Part shown: positions 42,693 through 51,261 of the stretch, one piece after another
Layout: each line of letters starts with the position of its first letter
How positions within the stretch are numbered: position 1 is the first letter of the stretch
From: Amycolatopsis pittospori
GTDB taxonomy: Bacteria > Actinomycetota > Actinomycetes > Mycobacteriales > Pseudonocardiaceae
Direction of reading: 5' to 3'
DNA length: 64,000 bases
Assembly: GCF_013870525.1 (NCBI RefSeq)
Contig: NZ_JACBXD010000002.1
Span: forward strand, 124,001-188,000
Notes under the pieces: generated by a model
The model's input: the letters and a program-made list of their open reading frames with translations, nothing else
What the model was told of the DNA's origin: nothing
Databases searched by the model: none
Made by a program: the position numbers and the translations under genes

Positions 42693-44303
42693 TCAGCCGG
42701 CAACGCACGAAGCACCGTTGAGGGCGAACGCGGACGGCGCGGTATTGATGCCGGTGTGCGAAGCGGTGAAGCCGAGGCTCACCGACCCGCCCGCCGGGAT
42801 GGCCGCGTTCCAGCTTTCGTTGCGGGCGCTGACCCCGGCCCCGCCCTGGGTGGCGATGGCGCCCCACATCTGGGTGACCTGCTGACCGTTGGCGAACGAC
42901 CAGGCGACCGTCCAGCCGTCGACGGCCGAGGTCCCGGTGTTGCGGATCGACACCTCGCCTTGGAAGCCGCTTTGCCACTGGCTTCCGACCTTGTAGGTCA
43001 CGGCGCAACCGCCGCTCTCTCCGGTGCGCGTGGTCACCGCGACGAGGGCGGAGCGAGTCGACTTGTTGCCGGCCGCGTCCAGCGCGTAGACGGCGAAGCC
43101 GTAGCCGGTGGACGGGCGCAGACCGGTGATCGCCGCCGAGGCGCCGGTGGACGTCGTCGCGACCGTCTCGGTCACGCCGTCGACCCGGACGACCTGGTAC
43201 GAGGTCACGCCGACGTCGTCGGTCGACGCGACCCAGGAAAGGCTCGCGGAAGTGGACGTCACCGCGGAGGCCACCGGCGTGCCGGGAGCGGTCGGCGGCG
43301 TCCTGTCGGCCGGGCCCGTGCTACCGCCGAAGACGCTCGCTTCGCGCGACGTGGCCTTGATTCCGTTGGCGCCGTTGAAGATGCGCTGCCCCCACGAAGT
43401 GAGCTGGGCGGCGTTGAAGTCGGTGACCATGTCCAGGTATTCGACGCCGCCGCCGTTGCCCGACCACGACCAGCCCAGGTAGCCCAGCTGGAGCCGCTGG
43501 GTGGTGGCGAGGATGGTGTCCTCGTCGGGGTTGCCGTCACTGTGGTCGAAACCGAACTCCCCCACGACGATCGGCAGCTTCGCGGCCACGAACCGGTTCA
43601 GGTAGTCGTCGATCTCGGCCGCCGTGTCGAAGACGCCGTACATATGGACGGAGAACACGGTGTTGGCCTGCGGGTCGGCCGCGAAGACGGACGCGGCGTT
43701 GTCGCGCATGGTGAACGACCAGTCCTGGCCCCACGTCGGCGCGTCGACCATCAGCGTATGTGTCAGGCCGCCGGAACGCAGCGCCTGGATGGCGTTCTTG
43801 GTGTCGCCGGTCCAGGCCGGGTAAGTGGTGTTGCCGTACGGCTCGTTGCCGATGTTCACGATGACGTACTTCTCTTGACCGACGAGCGCGCTCTTGACGC
43901 CGAGCAGGTACTCGGCCGCGCGGGCCAGGGTGACGGCACCGCTCTGCTCGCCGTAGCCGGTGGTGTCGTGCACCTCCAGCACGCAGATCACCTTGTTGGC
44001 CTTGCACTGGGCGACGACGCCCGCCACCTCGGAGGCCTCGTTCCTGGTCCACCGGTCGCCGGAGCTGAGCACCACCCTGACGGTGTTGGCGCCCAGCGCC
44101 TTGATGTCCTTCAACGACTGGGTGGTGGTGCTCGGGTACCAGGTGTGGGCGTGGTTGACCCCGCGCATCACGAAGTCGTTGCCGTTGGCGTCGAGCAACC
44201 TGCCGTTGCCGACGTGGAATCCGGCCGCGGCCGAAGCGGCGGATGCAGGGATAGCCACCGCGGCCAAGGCGACCGCCAGGAACATTACCCATTTCTTCAA
44301 CAT
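42693..44303 (-). CDS. Secreted GH5 beta-mannanase with FN3 and CBM2
   Basis: The 536-aa protein has a Sec signal (MLKKWVMFLAVALAAVAIPA). A GH5 catalytic domain at about 28-330 follows (GRLLDANGNDFVMRGVNHAH; acid/base Glu in NIGNEPYGN; nucleophile Glu in VVGEFGFDH), closest in pattern to the GH5_8 mannanases. Then come an FN3 domain (about 345-430, PPTAPGTPVASAVTST) and a cellulose-binding CBM2 (about 437-536, CAVTYKVGSQWQSGFQGEVS to NGASCVAG). It degrades mannan while tethered to cellulose. A CebR-type operator lies 103 bases upstream. Confidence 0.9.
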   Translation of the reverse strand: MLKKWVMFLAVALAAVAIPASAASAAAGFHVGNGRLLDANGNDFVMRGVNHAHTWYPSTTTQSLKDIKALGANTVRVVLSSGDRWTRNEASEVAGVVAQCKANKVICVLEVHDTTGYGEQSGAVTLARAAEYLLGVKSALVGQEKYVIVNIGNEPYGNTTYPAWTGDTKNAIQALRSGGLTHTLMVDAPTWGQDWSFTMRDNAASVFAADPQANTVFSVHMYGVFDTAAEIDDYLNRFVAAKLPIVVGEFGFDHSDGNPDEDTILATTQRLQLGYLGWSWSGNGGGVEYLDMVTDFNAAQLTSWGQRIFNGANGIKATSREASVFGGSTGPADRTPPTAPGTPVASAVTSTSASLSWVASTDDVGVTSYQVVRVDGVTETVATTSTGASAAITGLRPSTGYGFAVYALDAAGNKSTRSALVAVTTRTGESGGCAVTYKVGSQWQSGFQGEVSIRNTGTSAVDGWTVAWSFANGQQVTQMWGAIATQGGAGVSARNESWNAAIPAGGSVSLGFTASHTGINTAPSAFALNGASCVAG

Positions 44304-44405
44304 GGTTTCCTCACCGATGTCGGCATTGACAGTGAAGTGCGCAGAGCCGAAACGAGCAAAATGAGGGTGATCTAAGCCTCGGCGGTCGAGCGGCCGGCGA
44401 AAACC

Positions 44406-44419
44406 AGGGAGCGCTCCCA
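44406..44419. promoter_or_regulatory. CebR operator (mannanase promoter)
   Basis: AGGGAGCGCTCCCA differs in one end base from TGGGAGCGCTCCCA, the published CebR site that represses cellulase genes in Streptomyces until cellobiose or cellotriose binds CebR. It lies between the divergent mannanase and SRPBCC genes. Confidence 0.85.
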
Positions 44420-44573
44420 GAACAGGACCGTAGCGCCGTCGGAATGGCTTGTAAAGAGCCGTCGAATCGCCGACGGCTCCGGCCTGCCGAGTCGAGACGC
44501 ACACCACACGCGTGAACCCGGCGTCGCCGGGGTATCCGTGCGTGTCACCCCCGACAGACAGAGGAGAAGCACC

Positions 44574-45017
44574 ATGGTCGAAGTCACCCGGCGTTTCACC
44601 GTCGCGACATCGCCGGACGCCGTAGTGGACTACCTGCGGGACTTCTCCCGTGCGGTCGACTGGGATCCCGGCACGATGTCCTGCGAACGCATCGACGCGG
44701 GCCCGCTCGCCGTCGGCGCGAAGTGGCACAACGTTTCGAAGATCAGCGGTATCCGCACCGAGCTGACCTACGAACTGACCCGTCTCGAGCCCGGCCGGAT
44801 CGTGTTCGTGGGCACGAACGACACCGCGACCTCGACCGACGACATCACCATCACCGCCGGCGAACGACCCTCGACGACGGAGTTGACCTACCACGCCACC
44901 ATCGAGTTCTCCGGGGCCGCGAAACTGGCCTCCCCGATCGCCAAGGTCGTGTTCGAAAAGGTCGGTAACGACACCGAGAAAAGCCTTACTCGCATCCTTG
45001 GCGACGTCGCGGACTGA
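44574..45017 (+). CDS. SRPBCC-family (polyketide cyclase/START-like) protein
   Basis: The 147-aa single-domain protein has the SRPBCC helix-grip fold: VEVTRRFTVATSPDAVVDYL, WDPGTMSCERID, RTELTYELTRLEPGRIVFVG, TYHATIEFSGAAKL and a long C-terminal helix (VVFEKVGNDTEKSLTRIL). It binds hydrophobic ligands; the exact role is unknown. GAGGAGAAG precedes the ATG at 44574. It is divergent from the mannanase and convergent with the DUF222/HNH copy 2. Confidence 0.85.
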   Translation: MVEVTRRFTVATSPDAVVDYLRDFSRAVDWDPGTMSCERIDAGPLAVGAKWHNVSKISGIRTELTYELTRLEPGRIVFVGTNDTATSTDDITITAGERPSTTELTYHATIEFSGAAKLASPIAKVVFEKVGNDTEKSLTRILGDVAD

Positions 45018-45051
45018 GCCCAGGGCGACAGACCCGGCCAGCGGGCATGCC

Positions 45052-45086
45052 GAAGGGCCCGTCGCCGGATCGGTGGCGGGCTCTTC
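45052..45086. terminator. Bidirectional hairpin between SRPBCC and DUF222/HNH copy 2
   Basis: GAAGGGCCCG at 45052 pairs with CGGGCTCTTC ending at 45086. The same structure follows copy 1 at 2885-2918. Placed between convergent genes, it can stop both transcripts. Confidence 0.6.
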
Positions 45087-45098
45087 GGATCCTGCGGG

Positions 45099-46361
45099 TC
45101 AAGCGGCGGCGCGGTGAAGCGTGTTGCGCCGAGGTTGTCGTAACGGGTCCCGATACTGGGGCGGGATGAACTCCGGCAATCCATCCGCGGCCATCCGCAC
45201 CTCCCACTCACCATGGTGAATCAACCGATGATGAAAACCGCACAGCAGCACCAGGTTCCGGAGATCGGTCCGCCCGCCGTCTGCCCAGTGACGAATATGG
45301 TGAGCGTGACAATTCTTCGGCCGCCGACAACAGCCCGGGAACGCACAGCCCCCGTCCCGGATGTTCAACGCCCGTCGCTGGCCCGGAGTCACGAACCGTC
45401 GGAGCCGCCCCACATCAAGCGGTTCTCCCGCGGCGTTCAACACGACCGGCAGCATGAGACAGTCGCAGGCGGCCATCCGCGCCTCGCGGGCCGTCATCTC
45501 CCCGACGAAATCCAAACAGGCTTTCCCGATCCCGGTCTTCAACTCGTCGAGACCGACGGTCACGTGGATCAGGGTCCGGTAGCCGCTGGTGCCCGGCTGA
45601 TCCGGGCAGGCGATCGCGAGATCCAGCAGTTCGGCCCAGGCGTCACCCTGCCGCTCGGCCTTGGTACGCCAATCAGCCTCGCCGAACTCGTCGACTGGGC
45701 GAGGCTTCGCATAAGCCTCAAGCGCGGCCGCGGTACGAGCACCCAACTCATCATCGAGCAGGCCCTTGATCTTCCAGAACCCGTCCTTACGGCGTTCCAC
45801 GGTCAGTTCACGACGCGGCTGAGCGGGTTCGGGATCCTTCGGCTCCGCACCGTCAGGATCCAGCAAGCCCAGCAGAGTGTTCCCCAGCCCCGAAACTTCA
45901 CTGGGACCCGCGTCCCGAGCCAGGTCGACGAGGGTCTTCTCCGTACGCTCCCGATCCTCAGCCGACACCTCAGCCGGGATCTCCTTCAAGATTCCCAGGA
46001 CCTGCTTGATCCGTTCCTGCCCGATCGCACCGTCGGACGCCGCCACAGCCGTAGCCGGTGCGAACGCGGGAACCTCACGGCCGTCGAGAGCGCGCGTGGG
46101 ATTCAGATCGATCGCCTGATTCACATACGGGCGCGCCTCAGTCTGGGACAAACCGGCGATATCGGCGAACCAAGCCAACGTCGTCCCATACCCGTACAAA
46201 TCCTTGCAGCCCCGAGACTCGATCTCCGCCAAATACCGACCCAGACCAGCAGAGGCGACCCGCATCACCTGCAAGAACTGCTGCACGCCATGAGCAAGCT
46301 CCAGCTTGCCGGCGCGCCACAACTCCTGCGGCAACTCGGGAAGGAACGTCGTCTCGGACAC
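45099..46361 (-). CDS. DUF222 / 13E12-repeat HNH endonuclease-domain protein (copy 2)
   Basis: The 420-aa paralogue of the 1615-2880 gene has the DUF222 helical region and the HNH core CAFPGCCRRPKNCHAHHIRH followed by NLVLLCGFHHRLIHHGEW. The GTG at 46361 lies at the position equivalent to the GTG of copy 1, with the same TATTCT box 7 bases ahead; the open frame runs 44 codons further upstream, but that part is conserved non-coding DNA. Copy 2 is not interrupted by an IS, so its upstream region shows what copy 1 had before insertion. Confidence 0.85.
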   Translation of the reverse strand: MSETTFLPELPQELWRAGKLELAHGVQQFLQVMRVASAGLGRYLAEIESRGCKDLYGYGTTLAWFADIAGLSQTEARPYVNQAIDLNPTRALDGREVPAFAPATAVAASDGAIGQERIKQVLGILKEIPAEVSAEDRERTEKTLVDLARDAGPSEVSGLGNTLLGLLDPDGAEPKDPEPAQPRRELTVERRKDGFWKIKGLLDDELGARTAAALEAYAKPRPVDEFGEADWRTKAERQGDAWAELLDLAIACPDQPGTSGYRTLIHVTVGLDELKTGIGKACLDFVGEMTAREARMAACDCLMLPVVLNAAGEPLDVGRLRRFVTPGQRRALNIRDGGCAFPGCCRRPKNCHAHHIRHWADGGRTDLRNLVLLCGFHHRLIHHGEWEVRMAADGLPEFIPPQYRDPLRQPRRNTLHRAAA

Positions 46362-46420
46362 GCCCCAAGAATACCAGAACCTGTCGAACACGTGTTCGCA
46401 ATGGCGGGCAATAATGAAAG

Positions 46421-46453
46421 TGGTCCGAATAACCCCGAAGGGTGATTCCGCCA
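46421..46453 (-). promoter_or_regulatory. Conserved 5' block of DUF222/HNH copy 2
   Basis: On the minus strand this reads AATCACCCTTCGGGGTTATTC, nearly identical to 501-532. It lies 60-92 bases upstream of the gene start. It may be a promoter or operator kept in both copies. Confidence 0.5.
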
Positions 46454-46525
46454 CGCTAAGCCGACCGCGGACAGACATCCGCGTCCCACCCACCCTTGCG
46501 AACCAAGGACCCCCTGCGGTAAGAC

Positions 46526-46539
46526 TGGGAGCGCTCCCA
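46526..46539. promoter_or_regulatory. CebR operator (GH9 cellulase promoter)
   Basis: TGGGAGCGCTCCCA is a perfect match to the CebR palindrome and lies 44 bases before the cellulase start, where it would block transcription. Confidence 0.92.
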
Positions 46540-46582
46540 GGCAGTTCGTCGACCGTCAGAGCAGACGGAGGAGACCAGTCCG

Positions 46583-49459
46583 ATGAGATCGCTTCCCCTT
46601 CCCCGCCGATGCCGCCACGCGACCGCCGCCCTGACCCTTGTCGTCCTCACCGCGTCGCTCGCCACCGGCACGGCCCACGCCGCCGACTACCAGCGGATCC
46701 TCAACGGCGCCTTCGACTCGGGTACCGCCGACCCCTGGTGGGCGAGCGCCGGGGTGACCAACCGTGTCGTCGACGACGAGCTGTGCGCGTCGGTCACCGG
46801 CGGCACGGCGAATCCCTGGGACGCCTTGATCGGCCAGAACGGTGTGCCGTTCGAGGCCGGACAGCAGTACACGATGTCCTTCGACGCCTACGCCACCACA
46901 CCCCAGCCCATCGCGGCCAACGCGGGCGAAGGGGTCAGCCCCTATCGAGGGATCGCCCGGCACGAGGTCCAGCTGACCACGAGCAAACAGAAGTACACCT
47001 TCACCTTCACGTCGGATCTGGACTTCCCGGACTCGGGTAGCGGCCAGATCACCTTCCAGCTCGGCGGCAACGCGGCGAACAACACCGTCTGCGTCGACAA
47101 CGTCTCACTGGTCGGCGGTGTGATCCCGCCCGGAGGTCCGGCCGCGCCGACGAAGAAGGTCCAGGTCGACCAGGTCGCGTACCTGCCGGGTCTGCCGAAG
47201 CACGCCACTCTCGTGTCCGACGCGTCCGCCGCGCGGACGTGGGCGCTGAAGAACTCCGCGGGTACGACCGTCGCCACCGGCCGGACCACGCCGAAGGGAG
47301 TCGACTCGCTCTCCGGTGATCCGGTCCACCTGGTCGACTTCTCGTCCTACGACACCGCGGGCACGGGTTACACGCTGACCGTCGGCGCTGAGACCAGCTT
47401 CCCGTTCGACATCTCCGCCGACCCGATCAAGAAACTTCGGTACGACTCGCTGGCGTTCTTCCACCATCAGCGCAGTGGAATCGAGATCGGAGCGCAGGAC
47501 GTCGGCGCCACCTACGCGCGGCCCGCCGGCCACCTCAACGTCGCTCCGAACCAGGGCGACGACGACGTGCCCTGCCGGTCGGACCTGAATTGTGGCTACA
47601 CATTGGACGTGCGCGGAGGCTGGTACGACGCGGGCGATCACGGCAAGTACGTCGTCAACGGCGGCATCTCGGCGTGGCAGGTGCTCAACACCTACGAGCG
47701 CGCCAAGCTGATCGGTGACACCGCCGCACTCGGCGACGGCAAGCTCGCCATCCCGGAAAAGGCCAACGGGGTGCCCGACATCCTCGACGAGGCACGCTGG
47801 GAGGTCGAGTTCCTGCTGAAGATGCAGGCGCCCGACGGCATGGTGCACCACAAGATCCACGACGCGAACTGGACCGGCCTGCCCACGCTGCCGCACCAGG
47901 ACGGCCAAGTCCGCCGGTTGTCGGCGACCAGCACCGCCGCGACGCTGAACATGGCGGCGGTCGCGGCTCAGGCGGCCCGGATCTGGAAGACGATCGACCC
48001 GGCGTTCTCGGCCAAGGCACTCACCGCCGCGACGAGGTCGTACGCCGCCGCGAAAGCCACCCCGGACAAGATCGCCGACCCGGACGACGGCACCGGCGGC
48101 GGCTCGTACTCCGACAGCACACTGACCGACGAGTTCTACTGGGCCGCCGCGGAAATGTACGCGACGACCGGCGAACCGTCCTACCGCACGGACGTCACCG
48201 GCTCAGCGCTCTACAAAGGACAGTCGATCACCGATCGCGGCTACGACTGGGGTTCCACCGGTCCGCTGGGTGACATCACGCTGGCACTGGTGCCCACCGG
48301 CCTGCCGACGTCGGACGTCGCGGCGATCAAGACGGCGTTCGTCGCCATCGCCGACAAGCATCTGAACCAGATGGCGTCGCTCGGTTATCCCGCGCCGTAC
48401 CGGGAACCGGATGGCAAGTACGTGTGGGGCTCGAACGGCCTGATCGCCAACAACGCGTCGGTGCTCGCGCTCGCCTACGACTTCACGGGTGCGGCCAGAT
48501 ACCGCGAGGGCGTGTTCGAAGCGCTGCATTACCTGCTGGGCCGCAACCCGGTGAGCTATTCCTACGTCAGCGGTTACGGCGGGCAGCCGGTGCGCAACGT
48601 CCACCACCGGCACTGGGCCAACCAACTCGATCCGACGACGCCCATCGCACCGCCCGGGGCGCTTTCCGGCGGTCCGAACAGCCGGCTGCAGGACCCGGTC
48701 GCCGCGCGCCGGCTTCAGGGCTGCGAACCGCAGAAGTGCTTTGTGGACCACATCGAGGCGTACTCGCTCAACGAGGTCACGGTCAACTGGAACTCGGCGC
48801 TGGCGTGGATCGCCAACTGGGCGGCGGAGAAATCGGTCTCACCCGACGCCACTCCGCCGACCACGCCGGGCACCCCGATGGCGTCCGAGGTGACCGGCAC
48901 GGGTGTGACGCTGACTTGGACGGCTTCGAGCGATCCGGAGAGCGGGGTCGAGAACTACGAGGTCATCTCGATCGAGGGTGACACTTCGCGTGTGGTCACC
49001 ACCGTCACCGGGACATCCGCGAAACTGACCGGGCTGCGGCCGAACGCCGCGTATCGGCTCGCCGTACGGGCCCGCAACGGGGCGGGACTCAGGTCGGCGT
49101 CGTCCGGTGTGGTCTCGGTGACGACCCGGCCGGACGGCCAGACGTCCTGCAAGATCGCCTATCGAGCAAGCGGGTGGAACACCGGGTTGTCCGGGAACGT
49201 CACCATCACCAACACCGGCGGCACGGACTGGGATTCGTGGACGCTCCGGTTCACCTGGCCGGGCGATCAGCGAATCACCCAGGGCTGGTCGGCGATCTGG
49301 ACACAGGACGGCGCCGCGGTCACCGCGACCCCCACGTCGTGGAACAGCCGCGTACCGGCGGGTGGTTCGGTGCAGATCGGGTTCAACGCCTCGTCGACGC
49401 CGCCCCATCCGGAGCCGATCGGCTTGACGATCGACGGGCAGGCCTGCTCGCGAGGATGA
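46583..49459 (+). CDS. Secreted GH9 cellulase with CBM4-like, Ig-like, FN3 and CBM2 domains
   Basis: The 958-aa protein has a signal peptide (to about 33), an N-terminal CBM4/9-like jelly roll (about 35-175, LNGAFDSGTADPWWAS), a CelD_N Ig-like domain (about 190-275) and a GH9 (alpha/alpha)6 barrel (about 285-750). The barrel shows catalytic Asp in VRGGWYDAGDHGKYV, His in VHHRHW, and Asp/Glu in VDHIEAYSLNEVTVNWN. An FN3 domain (about 755-845) and a CBM2 (about 855-958) follow. It is a processive-type endoglucanase layout (CelD/Cbh-like). GGAGGAGACC precedes the ATG, and a CebR box lies just upstream. Confidence 0.93.
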   Translation: MRSLPLPRRCRHATAALTLVVLTASLATGTAHAADYQRILNGAFDSGTADPWWASAGVTNRVVDDELCASVTGGTANPWDALIGQNGVPFEAGQQYTMSFDAYATTPQPIAANAGEGVSPYRGIARHEVQLTTSKQKYTFTFTSDLDFPDSGSGQITFQLGGNAANNTVCVDNVSLVGGVIPPGGPAAPTKKVQVDQVAYLPGLPKHATLVSDASAARTWALKNSAGTTVATGRTTPKGVDSLSGDPVHLVDFSSYDTAGTGYTLTVGAETSFPFDISADPIKKLRYDSLAFFHHQRSGIEIGAQDVGATYARPAGHLNVAPNQGDDDVPCRSDLNCGYTLDVRGGWYDAGDHGKYVVNGGISAWQVLNTYERAKLIGDTAALGDGKLAIPEKANGVPDILDEARWEVEFLLKMQAPDGMVHHKIHDANWTGLPTLPHQDGQVRRLSATSTAATLNMAAVAAQAARIWKTIDPAFSAKALTAATRSYAAAKATPDKIADPDDGTGGGSYSDSTLTDEFYWAAAEMYATTGEPSYRTDVTGSALYKGQSITDRGYDWGSTGPLGDITLALVPTGLPTSDVAAIKTAFVAIADKHLNQMASLGYPAPYREPDGKYVWGSNGLIANNASVLALAYDFTGAARYREGVFEALHYLLGRNPVSYSYVSGYGGQPVRNVHHRHWANQLDPTTPIAPPGALSGGPNSRLQDPVAARRLQGCEPQKCFVDHIEAYSLNEVTVNWNSALAWIANWAAEKSVSPDATPPTTPGTPMASEVTGTGVTLTWTASSDPESGVENYEVISIEGDTSRVVTTVTGTSAKLTGLRPNAAYRLAVRARNGAGLRSASSGVVSVTTRPDGQTSCKIAYRASGWNTGLSGNVTITNTGGTDWDSWTLRFTWPGDQRITQGWSAIWTQDGAAVTATPTSWNSRVPAGGSVQIGFNASSTPPHPEPIGLTIDGQACSRG

Positions 49460-49532
49460 CCTGACCGGTCGGGCGCTGTCGGCGTCCACACCATCACGGG
49501 AACCGTTGCCCGCCCGCCCGCGTCAGAACGCG

Positions 49533-49561
49533 ACCTACCGCGAGGCACCGGGCCGGTAGGT
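49533..49561 (+). terminator. Stem-loop between the GH9 cellulase and 49591
   Basis: ACCTACCG (49533-49540) pairs perfectly with CGGTAGGT (49554-49561), with a 13-base loop. It lies 74 bases after the cellulase stop and 30 bases before the next start. It may be a terminator or an mRNA leader structure. Confidence 0.4.
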
Positions 49562-49590
49562 GCACGCGCCCGCTGTCCGAGGAGGAGCCG

Positions 49591-51240
49591 ATGCCGTTCC
49601 TTGATCCCGAACCGCTCTACGCCAAGCTCACCTCGGGCGACGCGGCGGGCATCGTCGAGGTCGGCGCCTCCATCGCCGACGCCAAGGCGTCGTTGCGGAC
49701 CGTCGCGGGCGGGATCTCCGACGGCGCGCTGCGGGCGGCACGTTCATGGCGCGGCACGGCGGCGGCGGAGTTCGTCGGTAAGGCGAAGAAGTCCTCGCGG
49801 GCCGTCGCCGAGGTGTACGAACAACTCCACACCGCGGAGTCGGCCATCGAAGGCGCCGCGAAGGCGTACACCGCGCTGCGGACGTCGGCCGAGACGGCCA
49901 TCGCGCCTTGGCGCGAGCTCGGCCTGAGCGACCTCGCCGAAGCGCCGGAAATCGCCATGCGGACCGTTCGGGCGCTGACCGTCGCCCAGCGGAGCTACGA
50001 AGGCAAGCTGAACGCGCTGGCGGCGACCACCGACGGAGGCGGCGGTGACGGCTGGGACAGCGACGGCAACGCCCACATCGGCGGCGTCGATCCGGGACAG
50101 CCGTGGACGTCGCAAGGTTTGGCCTACGACGGCGAGAACCTGCTCGTGGGCTCGTATCACGACGGTGATGGGGATGGGAGCGGTGACAGTCCGATCGGGC
50201 CCGGGCTGACGCCGAGCCGGCTGACCTACGTCGACTACGAGACCGGCGAAGAAGCGGGGAACGTCTATCTCGACGGTAACGGCGAAGTAGGCGCGCCCAC
50301 GCATACCGGTGGGGTCGCCACGGACGGCAAACACGTCTGGGTGTCGTCCAACGAACACGTGTACGTCTACGACAAGGCCGAACTCGACGCCGCGCAGGAC
50401 AGCGGTGTGCCCGTCGACGCCGTGGACGTGGTCCGGACCCCGGCCCACAGCTATGTCACCTACGCCCAGGGCAAGCTCTTCGTCGGCGACTACGGCAACA
50501 ACCGGTTGTACGAAATCCCCGTCGGCGAGAACGGCTCACCCGAACCGGACAAAGCCGGAGAACCGATCGAGACACCGAACAACGTCCAGGGTGTCGTGGT
50601 GCGCGACGACGAGTTCATCTTCTCCTCGTCCGACGGTCACAGCGGCAAGTTCTACCGGCAGGACCGGACGCCGGAATGGTACGACTTCAACGACCGCGAG
50701 GAAATCGAACTCAAAGGCGGCGAGCCGGGCAACGAAGACGGATACGACTCGCACGGCGTCGAAGAGGCCGTCGAGATCGACGGGGAAATCGTGCTGGCGC
50801 ACGAATCCGGCGCATACGGCTACCAGAAGAACCCGGGCGAGAAGTGGGACGAGCCGGAACTGACCAGGATCTCCTTGGAGGAACTCGGCCTGGACCCGGA
50901 CGGCGCGCTCTCCCCCGGCGACGCCGGATACGAAACCGATCCCGACTCACTGGTCGGTGCCGCGGGTGTCCTGGACGAGGCGACATCGACGTTGCGCAGT
51001 GCCGCGGGCGCGATGTCGCGGCTGCAACTGGCGTCGCACCTGCTCGGCGAGGTTCCCGCCGCCGCCACTTTCAGCGACGCGCTGACCGAGCACGTCTCCG
51101 CGGCCGGCGACCGGCTGACCGCGGGAGTGGAAACGATCGGCGGCATCGCGGACAGCCTGGTCACCGGCGCCGACACGTACCGGCGGATCGAGGACGGGAT
51201 CGGCGAGGGATGGGACGCGCTCGGCAAAGTCCTCCTCTGA
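49591..51240 (+). CDS. Beta-propeller protein flanked by WXG100/ESX-like helical regions
   Basis: The 549-aa protein has an N-terminal helical region (residues 1-150) with an ESX-type turn SWRGTAAAEFVGKAKKSSRA (W-x-G). An acidic propeller of about 280 residues follows (IGGVDPGQPWTSQGLAYDGE, NVYLDGNGEVGAPTHTGGVA, SYVTYAQGKLFVGDYGNNRL, FIFSSSDGHSGKFY). A C-terminal helical region (about 455-549) contains LTEHVSAAGDRLTAGVETIG and YRRIEDG, a match to the type VII secretion tail signal YxxxD/E. There is no Sec signal. GAGGAGGAGCC precedes the ATG. A type VII-exported protein is inferred; no ESX genes are in view. Confidence 0.7.
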   Translation: MPFLDPEPLYAKLTSGDAAGIVEVGASIADAKASLRTVAGGISDGALRAARSWRGTAAAEFVGKAKKSSRAVAEVYEQLHTAESAIEGAAKAYTALRTSAETAIAPWRELGLSDLAEAPEIAMRTVRALTVAQRSYEGKLNALAATTDGGGGDGWDSDGNAHIGGVDPGQPWTSQGLAYDGENLLVGSYHDGDGDGSGDSPIGPGLTPSRLTYVDYETGEEAGNVYLDGNGEVGAPTHTGGVATDGKHVWVSSNEHVYVYDKAELDAAQDSGVPVDAVDVVRTPAHSYVTYAQGKLFVGDYGNNRLYEIPVGENGSPEPDKAGEPIETPNNVQGVVVRDDEFIFSSSDGHSGKFYRQDRTPEWYDFNDREEIELKGGEPGNEDGYDSHGVEEAVEIDGEIVLAHESGAYGYQKNPGEKWDEPELTRISLEELGLDPDGALSPGDAGYETDPDSLVGAAGVLDEATSTLRSAAGAMSRLQLASHLLGEVPAAATFSDALTEHVSAAGDRLTAGVETIGGIADSLVTGADTYRRIEDGIGEGWDALGKVLL

Positions 51241-51261
51241 CCGGGAAAGCCCGGCCATGAC

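Noticed and set aside
42756..44375. A 539-codon plus-strand frame opposite the GH5 mannanase
   Set aside because: The minus strand has a signal peptide, catalytic Glu motifs, FN3 and CBM2; the plus frame is a shadow.
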